NCBI RefSeq assembly: GCF_027943255.1
Contig: NC_072897.1
Location: forward strand, 22,010,044-22,074,043
Length of the DNA: 64,000 bases
Direction: 5' to 3'
DNA from: Anastrepha obliqua
Lineage: Eukaryota > Arthropoda > Insecta > Diptera > Tephritidae
A program made the translations under genes and the position numbers. Under the pieces are notes generated by a model. The model ran no database searches. It was not told the DNA's origin and saw nothing but the letters and a program-made list of their open reading frames with translations. The number at the start of each line of letters is the position of its first letter. Position 1 is the stretch's first letter. Positions 20,441 through 32,759 of this stretch are shown in pieces.

Positions 20441-21709
20441 GGACTATGAATAAGTTCCTTGCGGTTTTACAACAGATGGCGTAACTTGATTATTATTCCA
20501 TCGATCCACATTTCCAAACATTCATTGGAGAGCTACTGTCGTAAGGCACAAACGTCAGTATAAGTTTTTTATTTGAAGCGTAAACAACAATATTTTTACC
20601 ACACTTGAAAATGTCGAATTTCGTGCCAAATAATGTGTTTTTGCGGGGAATTTTTTAATATGAAGAAAAAAGCAGCCGAAAGTCATCGTATCTTGGTGGA
20701 AGTTTATGGTGAGCATGCTCTAGCTGAGCGAACGTGCCAGAAGTGGTTTGCACGCTTTAAAAGTGGTGATTTTGGCTTGGAAGACGAAGAACGCGAGGGT
20801 GCGCCGCCAAAGTTCATGGATACCGAATTGGAGGAATTGCTCGATCAAGATCCGGCTCAAACGCAAGAAGAGGTTGCAAAAACTTTGGGAGTTGATCAAT
20901 GAACCATTTCCAAACGTTTAAAAGCCATGGGAATGATCCGAAAGGTAGGCCATTGGGTGCCGTATGAATTGAAGCCAAGAGACGTTGAACGCCGTTTTAT
21001 GGCATGCGAACAACTGCTTCAACGGCACAAAAGAAAGGGTTTTTTGCATCGAATTGTGACTGGCGATGAAAAGTGGGTCCATTACGACAATCCAAAACGT
21101 CGGGCAACGTATGGATACCCTGACCATGCTTCAACATCGACGTCGGCGCAGAATATTCATGGCCTGAAGGTTATGCTGTGTATCTGGTGGGACCAGCTGG
21201 GTGTTGTGTATTATGAGCTACTGAAACCGAATGAAACGATTACGGGGGATGTCTACCGACGACAATTGATGCGTTTGAGCCGAGCACTGCGAGAAAAACG
21301 GCCGCAATACGCCGATAGACACGACAAAGTTATTTTGCAACATGACAATGCTCGGCCACATGTTGCACAAGTGGTCAAAACATACTTAGAAACGCTCAAA
21401 TGGGATGTCCTACCCCACCCGCCGTATAGTCCAGACCTTGCGCCATCCGATTACTATCTCTTCCGATCGATGCAACATGGCCTGGCTGACCAGCACTTCC
21501 GTAATTACGATGAAGTCAAAAAATGGATCGATTCGTGGATTGCGGCAAAACCGACCGAATTTTTCACAAAGGGAATCCGTGAATTGCCAGAAAGATGGGA
21601 AAAAGTAGTAGCAAGCGATGGACAATACTTTGAATATTAAATTTGTAACCATTTTACGTCAATAAAGTTTCAAATTTCGAAAAAAACCGCACTAACTTAT
21701 TCATAGTCC
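20441..21709 (+). mobile_element. Inner mariner element, nested in the outer mariner
   Basis: Ends GGACTATGAATAAGTTCCTT and AACTTATTCATAGTCC are inverted repeats. TA follows the right end (21710-21711); on the left a TA lies two bases out, so the exact left end is uncertain. Length of about 1.27 kb is normal for mariner. Confidence 0.88.
20611..21640 (+). pseudogene. Mariner transposase of the inner element, nearly intact
   Basis: Begins ATG TCG AAT at 20611, but that frame ends after 15 codons; the body is in another frame (FNMKKKAAESHRILVE), so an indel lies near 20655. An in-frame TGA at 20900 follows KTLGVDQ. From there to 21640 the frame is intact, with IVTGDEKWVHYDN (first Asp), QHDNARPHVA (second Asp) and YSPDLAPSDYYLFRSM (third Asp, D,D34D spacing). 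It has only two obvious lesions, fewer than the other mariners in the window. Confidence 0.9.
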
Positions 21710-21817
21710 TATTATAAATAGTTCCATTATATTCCGCGAATAATTTTATGTGTGCACAAATCGTACAAAAGTGAAATTATGGGTAAAATACGCACGAACT
21801 TATGGACTGACCTGATA

Positions 21818-23708
21818 CTAATTAACTAATTACCTACTAGCAGAAAACATAAAATAATTGTTTCGAAGTTTTCTCCTAGTATTGAAATATTCGACACCGA
21901 ACTTTTTTATAAGCTACTTGTGCTGTTTTCTGCAACTTACTGTTAGTGGAGTGTCTGGAGCGTTAAAAACGTTAAAACCTAGGATGTCTTAGGAACTAGA
22001 TGAAATTAAATTATCTTTGCGAAAATGTGTTGTGAATAACATAAATAATAATCTCTACCTATTTAAAAGTTGTGCATTTGATTTTTAAATAGCAAAAATT
22101 TATGATTGCAATAACTTATGTGCTATAATGCAAATAACGTTGTAGAATTTATTGTTTTTGTAACAGAAGTGGAAGCAAATGAAAAAATAAATAGATTATG
22201 GATAATTAAATGTTAAAAAAAAAAATATTATGTAAACTATTCGTTTATTTAAATAATTAGCATACAAAAAAAAATAAAAAATTGTTTTCTGTTATTATAG
22301 CATAAAAGTAAAATCGAATTAATTATTAAAAACAAAAAAATTATGACTATTTAAAAGAAAAAAATGAATTAACAAAAAAATTTGTCTATTGAAAAATTTA
22401 CATTTTTTCAAATATCATCTTCAATTTCACTGATGTTAATTATAGGCGCTACATTTAGAGCGCTGTCGTCGTTGCACTGTAGGCATGCTACACTGCAGTA
22501 TAATCCACTTTTTCGGCATCCGCATGCAGCTCCACATCCTTTTTTGCAATTGCAAAATAATATTTTTAATAAATTTTCCGGAGCAGGTAATTGATTCGTA
22601 AATATTGGATGATAGGTATTATTGGAATAGTTCCATCCCCAATTTTCGATGATTAAATCATTCCCTAACCACATCTGGATTTGTAGGTAAACCCGTTTTA
22701 AGTGTTCAAATGCTGCATCAGATGTGGGAGGTAACGAAGATAAAAGAACACTTGTGTCTTTGCCAGTTGCTTTGATGAAGGAATTGAACCTGAATGTATT
22801 TAAATCTGCCATTTTTGCCGAAGCACCATACAGTCCCAAAATACATGTAATACCAGCTTGAAATATATTATTTGCATCTTCATGTACATTTTTAAATACT
22901 GCTGCTGAGTCATGTAGATCATTCCGCTTCTCAAAATTTTTGATAAACTTAATTTTTCCTTTGTTGTAAAACGCAGAAGTAGTATCACAGCCCGTGAAAG
23001 CATGTAAAAGTAGAACATGTTCTTTACATGCTGGTAGAGATTTTTCTAAACTTTTCGATGAAAATATTTGTTGGTTAACTTTGCCTCGGGATGGTTTTAA
23101 AAAATATATTTCACGATCAGTAGGCGCCAATGCCGTTAACACAACCAAGACGTCAATGTCTTCAGAAATTACAACAATATTTTATCTTGAACGATTTTTA
23201 ACGGCATATTTTCATCAAATTCAATATCTGTACTTATATTTTTTAGTGCGCGACGATTCCTTTCAGCAGATTTAATACCGTCCTTCTTATATCCATCAAA
23301 TACCACGTATGCGTTATTATAATTATTCCTCAAATATCTTACGTAATGTTCGCATATCATTTTGAATGTTTCATTTAATTGCCATTTGCAACGATACATG
23401 CCTCCATCAATAACATAATGAACATTTTCTAAGCTTTTCAAATTAATCTGAATTTCTGGGAATAATTCGTAGAAAGTTGATTTTTTTGTCTTTCGCATTT
23501 GGCCATCTTCAAACAGAGCAAGTGGATATGGTGCCAGTTCATAATTCATATAAGTTTTTAGTTCATCATCTGTTTTTTTCAACACACAAATACGTTGAAA
23601 CAGCAACAATGGATCAACAGGAATAACATTGTTATGAAATTTTATTTTATTATTTTTAGCCAATAGAGAATTTATTTTATCTTTCCTTAAAAACTTCAAT
23701 TCGCGTAC
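21818..23708 (-). repeat. Palindrome 1, outer part of right arm (includes repeat R copy 3)
   Basis: Reverse complement of 16132-18028. It starts with repeat R (21818-21943). Beyond 23708 the gene continues on this side only. Confidence 0.9.
22408..23168 (-). pseudogene. C-terminal part of the PIN/CXC-type gene, right copy
   Basis: Same protein as 16672-17432, residue for residue in the 246-residue frame. It includes GCDTTSAF and the Cys-rich CXC end. It is separated by the same frameshift from the upstream frame ending at 23169, so the lesion predates the duplication or was copied between arms. Confidence 0.7.
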
Positions 23709-24872
23709 ATTTTTCCCTTCGATTTTCTTCATAACTTTTAAACCGTCTTCAAAAGCATTGTAACAATTTATACTTTTATCACCGGTAATTTCAGTGGCAA
23801 TTGACATAATTGCATCTGTATCAGGAAAAGGACTGTGTTCTTTGAAAAAGTCTACCAATCTTTTTACATCGATACCATCCCTTTCTATTCTAGCATCTGT
23901 AGAGTCACTGTGTTGATGACTTTTATTGAAAGATATGTCACAAAAATTTTCTATGCTTTGAATAATATCTTTACTATAAATAACTCCTCTGATCCATTCA
24001 TAAACTACACTTTCAGTGGCACCTCGTTTAAAAGGACCCCCTTCGACGCTCATTCCTTTCATTAAAGTCTGCTCAATAGTCTGATCACTTGCAATACCAG
24101 AAAAAAAAATATCTGATCGCCTAGATGTGAAATATCCTGTTGTATATTTTTCGAACTCTGCTGGATCCATTATATACTGTAATTCCTTCATATCTTGCAG
24201 ATAAATTTGTGCAGCCTTCGCATAGGGAAAATGTCCTGATGCGTGGAATAGTGGAATCATCAGCTCAATACTATGTAGATGTAAATTCCAATCCCCCATA
24301 CGGTCGGCAGCAATGAAGTCTTTCAATATTGTTACCATTCGAAAATACGTAATCCATAGTTTTGATGTTTTATTTTTATTTTCAAGCTCAACTAACTTAT
24401 CTTCAAAAATTCTACTTAGCATTTGAAATCCTTGGTTTTCTGTAATTTCATTGTAATTGAACATTTCAAAAAACATCGATATTTGTTCGTCATTCAATAC
24501 ATTTAAAAAATCCGCATTATTCTCCTTAAGATCTTCAAAAATTAATTGTGCTAAAGCTTGCTGCAATAAGGTATGAGCATAGCGTACTGCTCTAGCATAG
24601 GCACGTCCTGACGTTATGTGATCAATCGTATTTTCTGCATAAATGGTAGAAAGAACTTCTTTTATCCCACTTCCAGCCATAATATAGCCAATAGATCCCA
24701 TGTAAAACATTAGAGTATGAAACGAGCCTAATCTGACTACAACTAATATTTCATCTGATAAACACACAGCAGAAGCTGCCGTTCCCCTCTTCCACTCGGT
24801 AAAAAAACAATTGTTCGTGAAACTGGCGTCAGAAATATGCGAGGTTTTCAAGTTGCTCCGATAACTAAACAC
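23169..24872 (-). pseudogene. N-terminal and middle part of the PIN/CXC-type repetitive gene, right copy
   Basis: Uninterrupted 567-residue frame, the fullest copy here. Recognisable blocks: LGSFHTLMFYMGSIGYIMAGSG (residues ~50-71), ADRMGDWNLHLHSIELMIPLFHASGH (~200-226), SDIFFSGIASDQTIEQTLMKG (~270-290) and YVVFDGYKKDGIKSAERNRR (~527-546). The true start is unclear; the first ~50 residues look unlike the rest. I recall related uncharacterised proteins, with the same blocks and a CXC end, from many invertebrate genomes. The family name and enzymatic role are unknown to me, and the nuclease reading is inference. Confidence 0.7.
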
Positions 24873-25503
24873 TTTTGCAAAATTTTGGAAGTTTTAAATA
24901 AAATCCCAAAATTTTCACTATTACGTATTCACAACATTCGCTCAACACGTGTCACTTATAACTGATTTAGCCAGAACAAATTCATAGTACGCCGCAGCTG
25001 CCGTTCCCCTCTTCAAGTTTGACTACCTGCTCAAGGTCTCTTCGACCCGTCAAATAAAATGAAACGTTGGGAAGATGTTTGTCTTTATCTATATTATTTA
25101 AGTAAAATTTAACGTAGAACTAAAAAAAAAATTTTTCCAACTCAATATTATGCTCCAATATATTAATTTTTCATATTTTTTTGTTTAAACAATGAAAAAA
25201 TTAATTTCACAATATAATATTGGTAGAAGTTACAAATAGAGCATACAAAAGAAAATCCTGTTGGTTACATGGCAATTCATTCAGTCCCTACGAGATCCGA
25301 GGTCAAAACCCCTGGGCACTCCACTATGTATGCTCATGCGCGAGTTAACGTCACACTTACTCACACACACACATAAAATATGTTTAATAAATAATATAAT
25401 AATGAACCTATGTCAACAAATAAATTAAGAATGGAATATGTAAATCGTAAATGTGACCATAAATGTAATAGGTATACTGTAAACAATATCTTAAATATAT
25501 ACA
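24873..25503. other. Stretch with no recognised gene
   Basis: AT-rich flank of the PIN/CXC gene. One short direct repeat (AGCTGCCGTTCCCCTCTTC near 24774 and near 24995) occurs inside the gene start and again in this flank. Nothing else was recognised up to the piggyBac TTAA at 25504. Confidence 0.5.
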
Positions 25504-25507
25504 TTAA

Positions 25508-27733
25508 CCCATTTGATCCCATTGTACTCGCTTGAGTACAGAAAAAGCATCTTTTTCGAAACGACGTCAAAAGCCAACGCTTACAAATTTTTAAATGTAC
25601 TCGCCGCTTTATAATACAGAGCAATGTCGAAAACGAATACACATGTTTCTCCTTCTTTTTTTTGAGTCTCGTTATCCGTTATTCACTTGTCTTTGCGTGC
25701 ACGTTTGCTATTTTTCTTCTTTTCATGGTTTAGTTTGCAATAAACTCTCTGTTTAACAAAATCTATGTTATCACGGAAAAAGTTCAGTGTTGAAATATTC
25801 ATAATACAGATAATTTGTATACTTTATAATAAAAATTCGAAAAAAGTTGTGGAAAAGCGCATTTCGGTAGGTTTAAATACTAGTGTACTCGCATGCATAT
25901 TTCATGTAGATTTGGTAATGGATGTAAAAAAATTTTACGGAAAGAGATTTCACAACCTTTCTGCGGCCACTGACTATATTGAATCAAGCGACCGTAGTCA
26001 CTTCGACTTCGCTATTATACCGTCAAATACCCACTGTGACACAAATGAGGAGGACATTGAAGAGGATAATATATTGCGTGATGATATTCCAAGGGATGTT
26101 CCGGGCGAAGTTGACTTATTTTTGAGCAGTGACAGTGACAGTGATGATGATATTCCATTTGCAAGCTTACAAAAAAGGCAAAAGTTGGCAAAAGATCTAA
26201 ATCCAAAATGGAGAAAGAGAATAACAAGTGTGGAAATTCCAGAAACGCATTTTTACGAACAATCCCAACTTGAAGCGTGTTCTTTATTGGTAACTAAGAA
26301 CCCAGTTGAAATTTTTGAAACTATTTTTGACGATGAGGTGGTAAAATTAATAATCGATCAAACGAAAATATATGCCTTGCAGCATAACAAGCATGATTTT
26401 TGTTTCAATGAGGAGGATCTTAAAATTTTTATTGGAATTTTACTTTATAGCGGCTATCACTTAATGCCAAGAGAACGCATGTACTGGCAACTGGATGAAG
26501 ATACCAGAACACCTTTTATATCCAACAATATGTCGCGAAATCGCTTTCAAAAAATTAAACAGTTTTTGCATCTTACTGATAACTCTAATTTAGATTTTAG
26601 CGATAAAATGGCAAAGATAAGACCACTCTCTCAAATTTTATGTAAAAATGTTTGTCAGTTTGGTTATATGCACCAAAAGCTGTCTGTTGACGAATCTATG
26701 GTTAGGTATTTTGGAAGCCATCCGACCGATCACATCGTATTTTTGGACAACTTCTTTACGTCATATGACCTTCTTAGAATTTTGAAAGAACAAGGATTTA
26801 ATTCTACTGGGACTGTTCGTGAACGGCGGACAAAAAAATGTCCTCTGAAAACGAACAAAGAACTACAAAAGAAGCAACGGGGAGAGTTTGATTTTATGTA
26901 AGTTTATCATAATGATTTATTTGAATAGTTGTTTTGTATCAAATTTTGTAGGTGTTCTGACTCAGGAATACTTTTTGTGAAGTGGAATGACAATAGCGTT
27001 GCGACAGTCGGAACAAACTTTGATAGAATTGAACCTTTACATACCGTCAAACGATGGTCAAGACAAGAGAGGCGCAAGGTGAATGCCAATCAGCTGAAGT
27101 TGATAGCGGAATACAACTCAGGAATGGGAGGAGTTGACCTCCACGACCAAGCTTTGAATACTTACAATATAAAGTTTAGAGGAAAGAAATGGTGGCGGCC
27201 TCTTTTCACCACAATGATAAGCTGGTGCGTAGTAAACGCATGGAAGCTTTATAAAATGGCAAGTAAGAGTCAATGCGACTTGTTGCAATACCAACGTGAA
27301 TTTGTGCGATTTTATTTACGCAATTATAATATCCGGGACATATCTTCAAAACGATCGACAACGGCATGAATAGCTGGTTCCTCATATAACCATTTTCCCA
27401 AAAGGATATCGAATCAGCTGAGGTGCAGGGAGTGTCACCAAAGAATTCGATGGATTTGCAAGTTATGCAATGCAGCCCTTTGCGTGGAGAGAGAATGTTT
27501 CAAAAACTTCCATACTGTTAACCGAACTAATAATCAAGGAAGTCTTTGAAAGTGTATTTTTATTTAATACATATTATCCCATTGTACTCGATTGGGTACA
27601 GCCCAAAAAATGCATTTCTCTGATTTTTTTTCGTGTTTTTTCTTTTTAAGGAGCTTAATTACACTATTTCAATAAACGTTTTATAAACGGATTTAAAAAA
27701 AAATTGTTTTATATAAGGTTGGGATTTAATGGG
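25508..27733 (+). mobile_element. piggyBac-type element, internally deleted
   Basis: 2,226 bp flanked by TTAA (25504-25507 and 27734-27737). Ends CCCATTTGATCCC and GGGATTTAATGGG are imperfect inverted repeats. Subterminal copies of CCCATTGTACTCG lie near both ends (about 25519 and 27578). These are hallmarks of piggyBac. Confidence 0.92.
25765..27369 (+). pseudogene. piggyBac transposase with one small intron and an internal deletion
   Basis: The likely true start is ATG 25918 (MDVKKFYGKR). The frame ends with FDFMCSDSGILFVKW after removal of a 54-base GT-AG intron at 26898-26951. An acidic N-terminus is followed by the DDE core: LSVDESMV (first Asp), FLDNFFTS (second Asp) and GGVDLHDQ (third Asp). 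Only about 20 residues separate the first two blocks, where piggyBac-type enzymes normally have about 78, so part of the catalytic domain is missing. The usual Cys-rich C-terminal finger is not evident. Confidence 0.88.
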
Positions 27734-27826
27734 TTAAGCATTAGAACAACGAACAAAATGTATTGCAAACAATAAACAACCAAAACCCTTGTTGGATCAT
27801 AATAAAAAGGCAAACCTAATTATGTT

Positions 27827-27946
27827 TGTTGAAGTTATTTCTGGCAACACTATGCGTGTCATCTGTTAGTACTTATCATCTGTATTTTTATTCTTATTCT
27901 TCTTGTTTCTGTGACCGCATTAATATCATCTTTTGTAAATCTCTAA
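27827..27946 (+). repeat. 5' LTR of the copia element
   Basis: Clear match to the 3' LTR up to GTAAATCTC near 27942; the exact end before the primer-binding site is uncertain. Confidence 0.75.
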
Positions 27947-28110
27947 AAAAAATTGATCAATAATTTCTGCATCGCATTAGGTTATGGGCTCAGATGTCCA
28001 AAATAAAGCGTATTTAGTCCTATAGTTTGTCCATGGATAATATTTTGAAGACTAAGCAAAATTTGGTAAATCAAATTGACTCATACAAATATAGCGAGAC
28101 ATTTAACGTG

Positions 28111-29008
28111 ATGGCCACGAGTTCTGCATCCAGCTCATCCCGGATCGAGTTGCTATCAAAGGAGAATTTCGATACTTGGAGCATGCAAGTAGAAGCATTG
28201 CTGGTCAAAAACGAGCTTTGGGAATATGTAAGTGGTACTATTGTGATAGCGCCAGAAACCGAGCCTGCTGCAAGAAGCACATGGTTGAAAAATGACAGTA
28301 AAGCTAAAGCTGATTTGATTTTGGCTATACATCCATACGAATTGAAGCAGGTACGTGGATGTGAGACATCACGAGAAGTGGGTCAAATTGGAGTCGATTT
28401 ATGCGTCGAAAGGTCCGGCGCGAAAGGCAACGCTACTGAAGCAGCTAATGCTACAGAAGTTGACGGAAGGCGAAGATGTGAAACAGCATACTACGAAATT
28501 TTTTGGTGCCGTAGACAAATTGGAGAGTATGAGCGTTCAGATAAATGGAGATCTTCTTTCAATTATGCTGCTATATAGCTTGCCGTCTACTTATGAGAAT
28601 TTTCGTTGTGCAATCGAGTCACGCGATTCACTTCCAACCGCTGAAGTGCTTAAAGTAAAAATAATGGAAGAGAGCGAAGCACGTCAGCAGTCATCGAGCA
28701 GCACAGTAATAGCAATGACTGCAAAGTCACGTGAAAATTGTCGTAAACATTTTTCTAAAAGTAAAAAAGAAATAAGATGTTTCAAGTGTGGTCGTAGAAA
28801 TTCCAAAAGTTTGGCATATAGTGTTGACGATACGTATGTAGCCTTCCATTCTGGGACAACAGACGGGACATTTGGTGTGAGTACTAAACGATTAAAGCGC
28901 GGATGGGAGTTAGACAGTGGATGTACGGCGCACCTGTGTGGTGATGAAATTGAAATGAAATTTGAAAAGGTCGAACCAAGGAGCACCAGGAGATTTGGTG
29001 GCTCCTAA
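28111..29008 (+). pseudogene. Copia Gag and start of protease, frameshifted
   Basis: The likely start is ATG 28111 (MATSSASSSS). It encodes the copia-type Gag (LLSKENFDTWSMQVEALL). The frame shifts near 28355, and the continuation is EKWVKLESIYASKGPARKATLL to LLYSLPSTYENF. A zinc knuckle starts as CFKCGRR but its second half is missing. Then comes the protease motif WELDSGCTAHLCG, with Asp-Ser-Gly intact. The gene is then cut by the LINE insertion. Confidence 0.85.
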
Positions 29009-30028
29009 AACACTCAATCTAAAGTGCCCTTTGTATTTATAGCTCTGGAAAGGGGGGTGGATAGTCAAGGAGGGAAGGAGAAAAGTATAAGAGAAAGAGA
29101 TAGGAAAGAATAGAGACAGAGATAGAGATATTAAGTCCTGTGAGAATTTTCCAGATTCTTTGGCAAATCTGTAAATATCCTCCAGTTTAAGAGAACGAAT
29201 ATTACTCATTCTCATGACATCGGAACCCAATACTCGTAGTCGCGCTATAGCAAAGGCAGGACACTCACAGAGAAAGTGCTCAGTGCTATCCGCCTCCTCC
29301 AAGCATGACAGGCATATCGGGCCCTCGATGATTCCAATGGTGGTCATATGCTGACCCCATGGGTTGTGTCCTGTAATGATGCCGACCATCAACCGAATGT
29401 CTTTTCTTCTAAGTTTTAGTAGAAAGTTTGACAGTTTTCTGTTAAGACTTGTCACAAAACACTTTCCAGTTCTGCAGCGTTCTAGACCGGACCATCGCTC
29501 TTTATGTAGATTGCCTACATAATCGCTGATCCAATTCTTGATTCCTGCGGGACTGATTCCGATTATTGGCTCTGGCCCCTGTGGGGGCACCGCTGATCCA
29601 CCGTCGGCCAATTCGTCGGCAATTTCGTTTCCTTGAACACCGGAGTGTCCCGGAACCCATATAAGTACAAGTCTGTTTTGTCTTGCGACAGAATTAAGCT
29701 TCTTCTTACATTCTTGAACAATCTTCGAGGTTTGTTTCGCGTTCTCCGGGGTCTTCAATGCAGCCTGACTGTCACTGAAGACTCCAATCTGTTTTCCGCT
29801 CCATCTCCTCTCGATTATCCATTCGGCTACTTTTAGGATGGCAAAAACTTCTGTTTGGAAAACAGTTGCCATTCCCCCCATAGCATAGTGATACTTATTA
29901 CTATCGTTTAAGTACCATCCGGCTCCAGACCCTATTTCAGTCTTGGACCCATCGGTAAAGAAAATATCCGTCAAACCTCCCTGCATGCATTCTGGATTGC
30001 TCCATTGCTCACGCAAATCTGACATCAA
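28985..30028 (-). pseudogene. LINE ORF2, RNase H and C-terminal end
   Basis: RNase H with FFTDGSKTE (first Asp), TEVFAIL (Glu), FSDSQAAL (Asp) and WVPGHSGVQGNEIADELA. Downstream is a Cys/His cluster CLSCLEEADSTEHFLCECPAF, typical of R1/LOA/Jockey-like ORF2 ends. The frame runs on into the LINE 3' end. It is in a different frame from the reverse transcriptase end at 30009-30698. Confidence 0.85.
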
Positions 30029-31818
30029 ATTTCCTTCTAAAGGAAACTGTGGGTATCAGGTCATCTTTAGGTGCCAAATACAGTGGATACTGCTTCGACA
30101 GCAACTTAAAGATTTCTCTGTGTCCCGAAGTTCCATCTTCGTGCCAGAAACCATATTTATGGAGTCTACACATTGCTTTTATTGCTTCCTGTTGTATCTT
30201 AAGATCCAGGGGGAGCAAATTAAGCATAGCATTTAGGGCATCACCAGAGGCTGTATTCATGGCACCTGTGATGCATAAACATACACTCCTTTGCAGCCTG
30301 TATAGTTCCCGGATTGTGGACTTAACCATGCTCCGTCGCCACCAGACCACAGAAGCGTAAGTGATGATTGGTCTGATAAGTGCTGTGTATATCCATAGGA
30401 CCACAGTAGATTTCAGACCCCAGGTTTTGCCAAAGGCTCTACGGCATTGCTGAAAAATCTTCAATGCACGATTCACCTTCAGTGAAACGTGTGTCTGCCA
30501 AGTCAGCTTCTTATCCAAGATTACACCTAGATATTTAACTTCGTTGGAAAGACCAAGTGTCACACCTTTCAGTGTTAGAAGACTGAGTCCATCCAATTTC
30601 CGTTTTCTCGTAAACAAGACTATGGTTGTTTTGTTCGGATTAACGGAAAGACCTTGTCTCATGCACCAGTCATCGATTTTGTCAAGAATCCTCTGCACTT
30701 TCGTGCAAACCCTCCTTAAGGATTTATCTGATGTATGCGCACAGACGTCGTCCGCATATGCTTGGACGTGAAAACAGAGTTCTTACATCTCCACTAATAG
30801 AGAGTATACGACGAAGCACCACAGCAGCGGAGAAAGAACACCCCCTTGGGGACATCCTTGCTTGGCCCTGACTGTGATTTGTTCGTCACTGCTCCCACCA
30901 GCGGTTAACAGCCTCTCAGAGAGCATGGAATATATCCATTTTATAATGGCTTGATTAACTCCGTGTCGTTCGGCAGAAGAACATATCGAGCCGAAAGTGG
31001 CATTATCAAAAGGCCCCTCAATGTCCACGAACACGCCCATTGCGTATTCGTCAGCTTCCAGCCCGGCTCCAATCTTGCTAACAAGATCGTGTAAGACTGA
31101 TTCACATGATTTTCCACTCTGGTAAGCGTGTTGATTTCTACTAAGTGGACTTCTCGGCAATACCCCCACTCGAATATGTTTCTCCACCACTCGTTCCAGA
31201 CTTTTCAACATGAACGATGTCAAACTGATTGGTCTAAAACTTTTTGTTAGGGAATAGTCATCTTTTTCTGGTTTCGGAATGAATACTACTCTTACGCGTC
31301 GCCATTGGGATGGTATATAATCAAATGCGAGACAGGCTGTGAAGATCCTTTTCAGGGCCTCAATCAGCCTGTCTCCTCCTTTTTTAAGCATTGCTGGATA
31401 TATTCCGTCAGGTCCAGGGGACTTAAAGTTCTTAAAGGAAGACAAGGAAAACCTTATCGATTCCCTTGTCACTATCCGACTAGCAATATACCAGCTGTAC
31501 CTAGAGGTTCCACCGTTGCTACTGTTATTGTTCATGCCACTCTCAACTTCAGAGAAAGTTCTACTACCCGGAAAATGGGTTTCGAGTAGAGCATTAAACG
31601 TTTCCGATTTGGAATGAACCATCAGGTTTTCGAATGGAATCCAGCCTTACTGAGCGGTCTAAATGAAAGACCTTACAAAGTCTCGCTGTTTCCCTCATTT
31701 CTTCGACATTACTGCAGAAATTTCTATAGTATTCAAGTTTGGCTTTCCGTACTTTTTTCTTATATTCTCTCTGTGTAAGTCGATGATTAGCCCAGTCCTC
31801 TTCTGTTTTGGTCTTCAA
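30009..31818 (-). pseudogene. LINE ORF2, reverse transcriptase
   Basis: Main core at 30783-31622: SPGPDGIYPAMLKKGG, WRRVRVVFIPKPEKDD, FRPISLTSFMLKSLERVV, FVDIEGPFDNATF and RAKQGCPQGGVLSPLLWCFVV. The catalytic YADD (FHVQAYADDVCAH) is at about 30745-30775 in another frame, after a shift near 30785. The thumb region continues at 30009-30698 (VNPNKTTIVLFTRKRK, VKYLGVILDKKLTW). A linker piece lies at 31594-31818. Several frameshifts make it inactive. Confidence 0.88.
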
Positions 31819-32640
31819 GGCCTTTTAAAAAGTTTCCTGGACCGTACACGAAGCTTCGACAGTTCAGGGTTCCACCAAGGAACCGCTTTCCCCTGTCTCC
31901 TTTGGCTGAGTGGGCACAGTTCCTCAAAGCAATTGATTAAAGTACCTTCTAATTTCTTAGTAGCATCTTCAATCATTTCTGCTGATTTGAGTTTTTTCAG
32001 GTTTGGTAATCGCTTTGTTACAAGCTCACCATACCGGTCCCAGTCCACATTTCGAGGACTCCTACCGGAAGGTATTGATATTGTGTAAATTCCCAGTCGG
32101 AATTCGATAAGACGATGATCAGAAAGAGAGTCCTCTTCCAAAACTCGCCATCGGTTGATTTGATTTCCAACTGACTTATTGGTAAGTGTTAAATCAATCA
32201 CTTCTTGTCTCCTTCTGGTCACAAAAGTTGGTTTGTTACCAGTGTTTTGAATGACCAAATCGGATGACAGGATAAAATCCAGTAACTTGAGACCTCTGGG
32301 GTTGCATTTGCTGTTTCCCCACACAATGTTCTGTGAATTTGCATCACAGCCCACTATGAGCCCCATATTATTGGATTCTGCATACTTGACCACTACTCTT
32401 AGCTCCGTCGAAGGAGGTGGCTGTAAAGAGTCGTAGGGTAGGTAGGTCAAAACTATGATAGCTTCGACACTGTTCCTAGTTTTCAAGTACTTTATTTTTG
32501 CAGCAACGATATCTCCGGAGCATAGCTCTTTTAACATCGTGTGTTCGATCAACCTCGACATGATAATACATGCTCGCGGTCTCACATTCCCTTCACAATG
32601 AAGTATTTGTCCCTACGACATAGCACCTAGACCACAGATA
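31815..32640 (-). pseudogene. LINE ORF2, apurinic-type endonuclease
   Basis: Exonuclease-endonuclease-phosphatase fold visible in GLIVGCDANSQNIVWG, RRRQEVIDLTLTN and LEEDSLSDHRLIEF. The N-terminal catalytic Asn/Glu part before about residue 1 of the open frame (upstream of 32585) is poorly preserved. The enzyme nicks target DNA to prime reverse transcription. 32641-32760 is the region between ORF1 and ORF2. Confidence 0.82.
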
Positions 32641-32759
32641 CGCTTGTGACATACTCATGGTTCTTGTATTAGTATTACGGCACAAGAGATCCGCAGACGC
32701 TTTGCTATGCTGCAGATTTATCTGTGTAAATATTACTTCAGTCATGAGACTGAGAATAT

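Larger units (their letters stand above)
19314..21815 (-). mobile_element. Outer mariner element, carrying a nested mariner
   Basis: Terminal inverted repeats TCAGGTCCGTCCATAAGTTC and its complement GAACTTATGGACTGACCTGA, flanked by TA (19312-19313, 21816-21817). Without the inner element the length is about 1.24 kb, normal for mariner. It lies inside repeat R/palindrome sequence, so it inserted into one arm after the palindrome formed. Confidence 0.9.

Noticed and set aside
31305..31617. Plus-strand frames opposite the LINE and other elements
   Set aside because: They are antisense shadows of the LINE reverse transcriptase with no family motif of their own.
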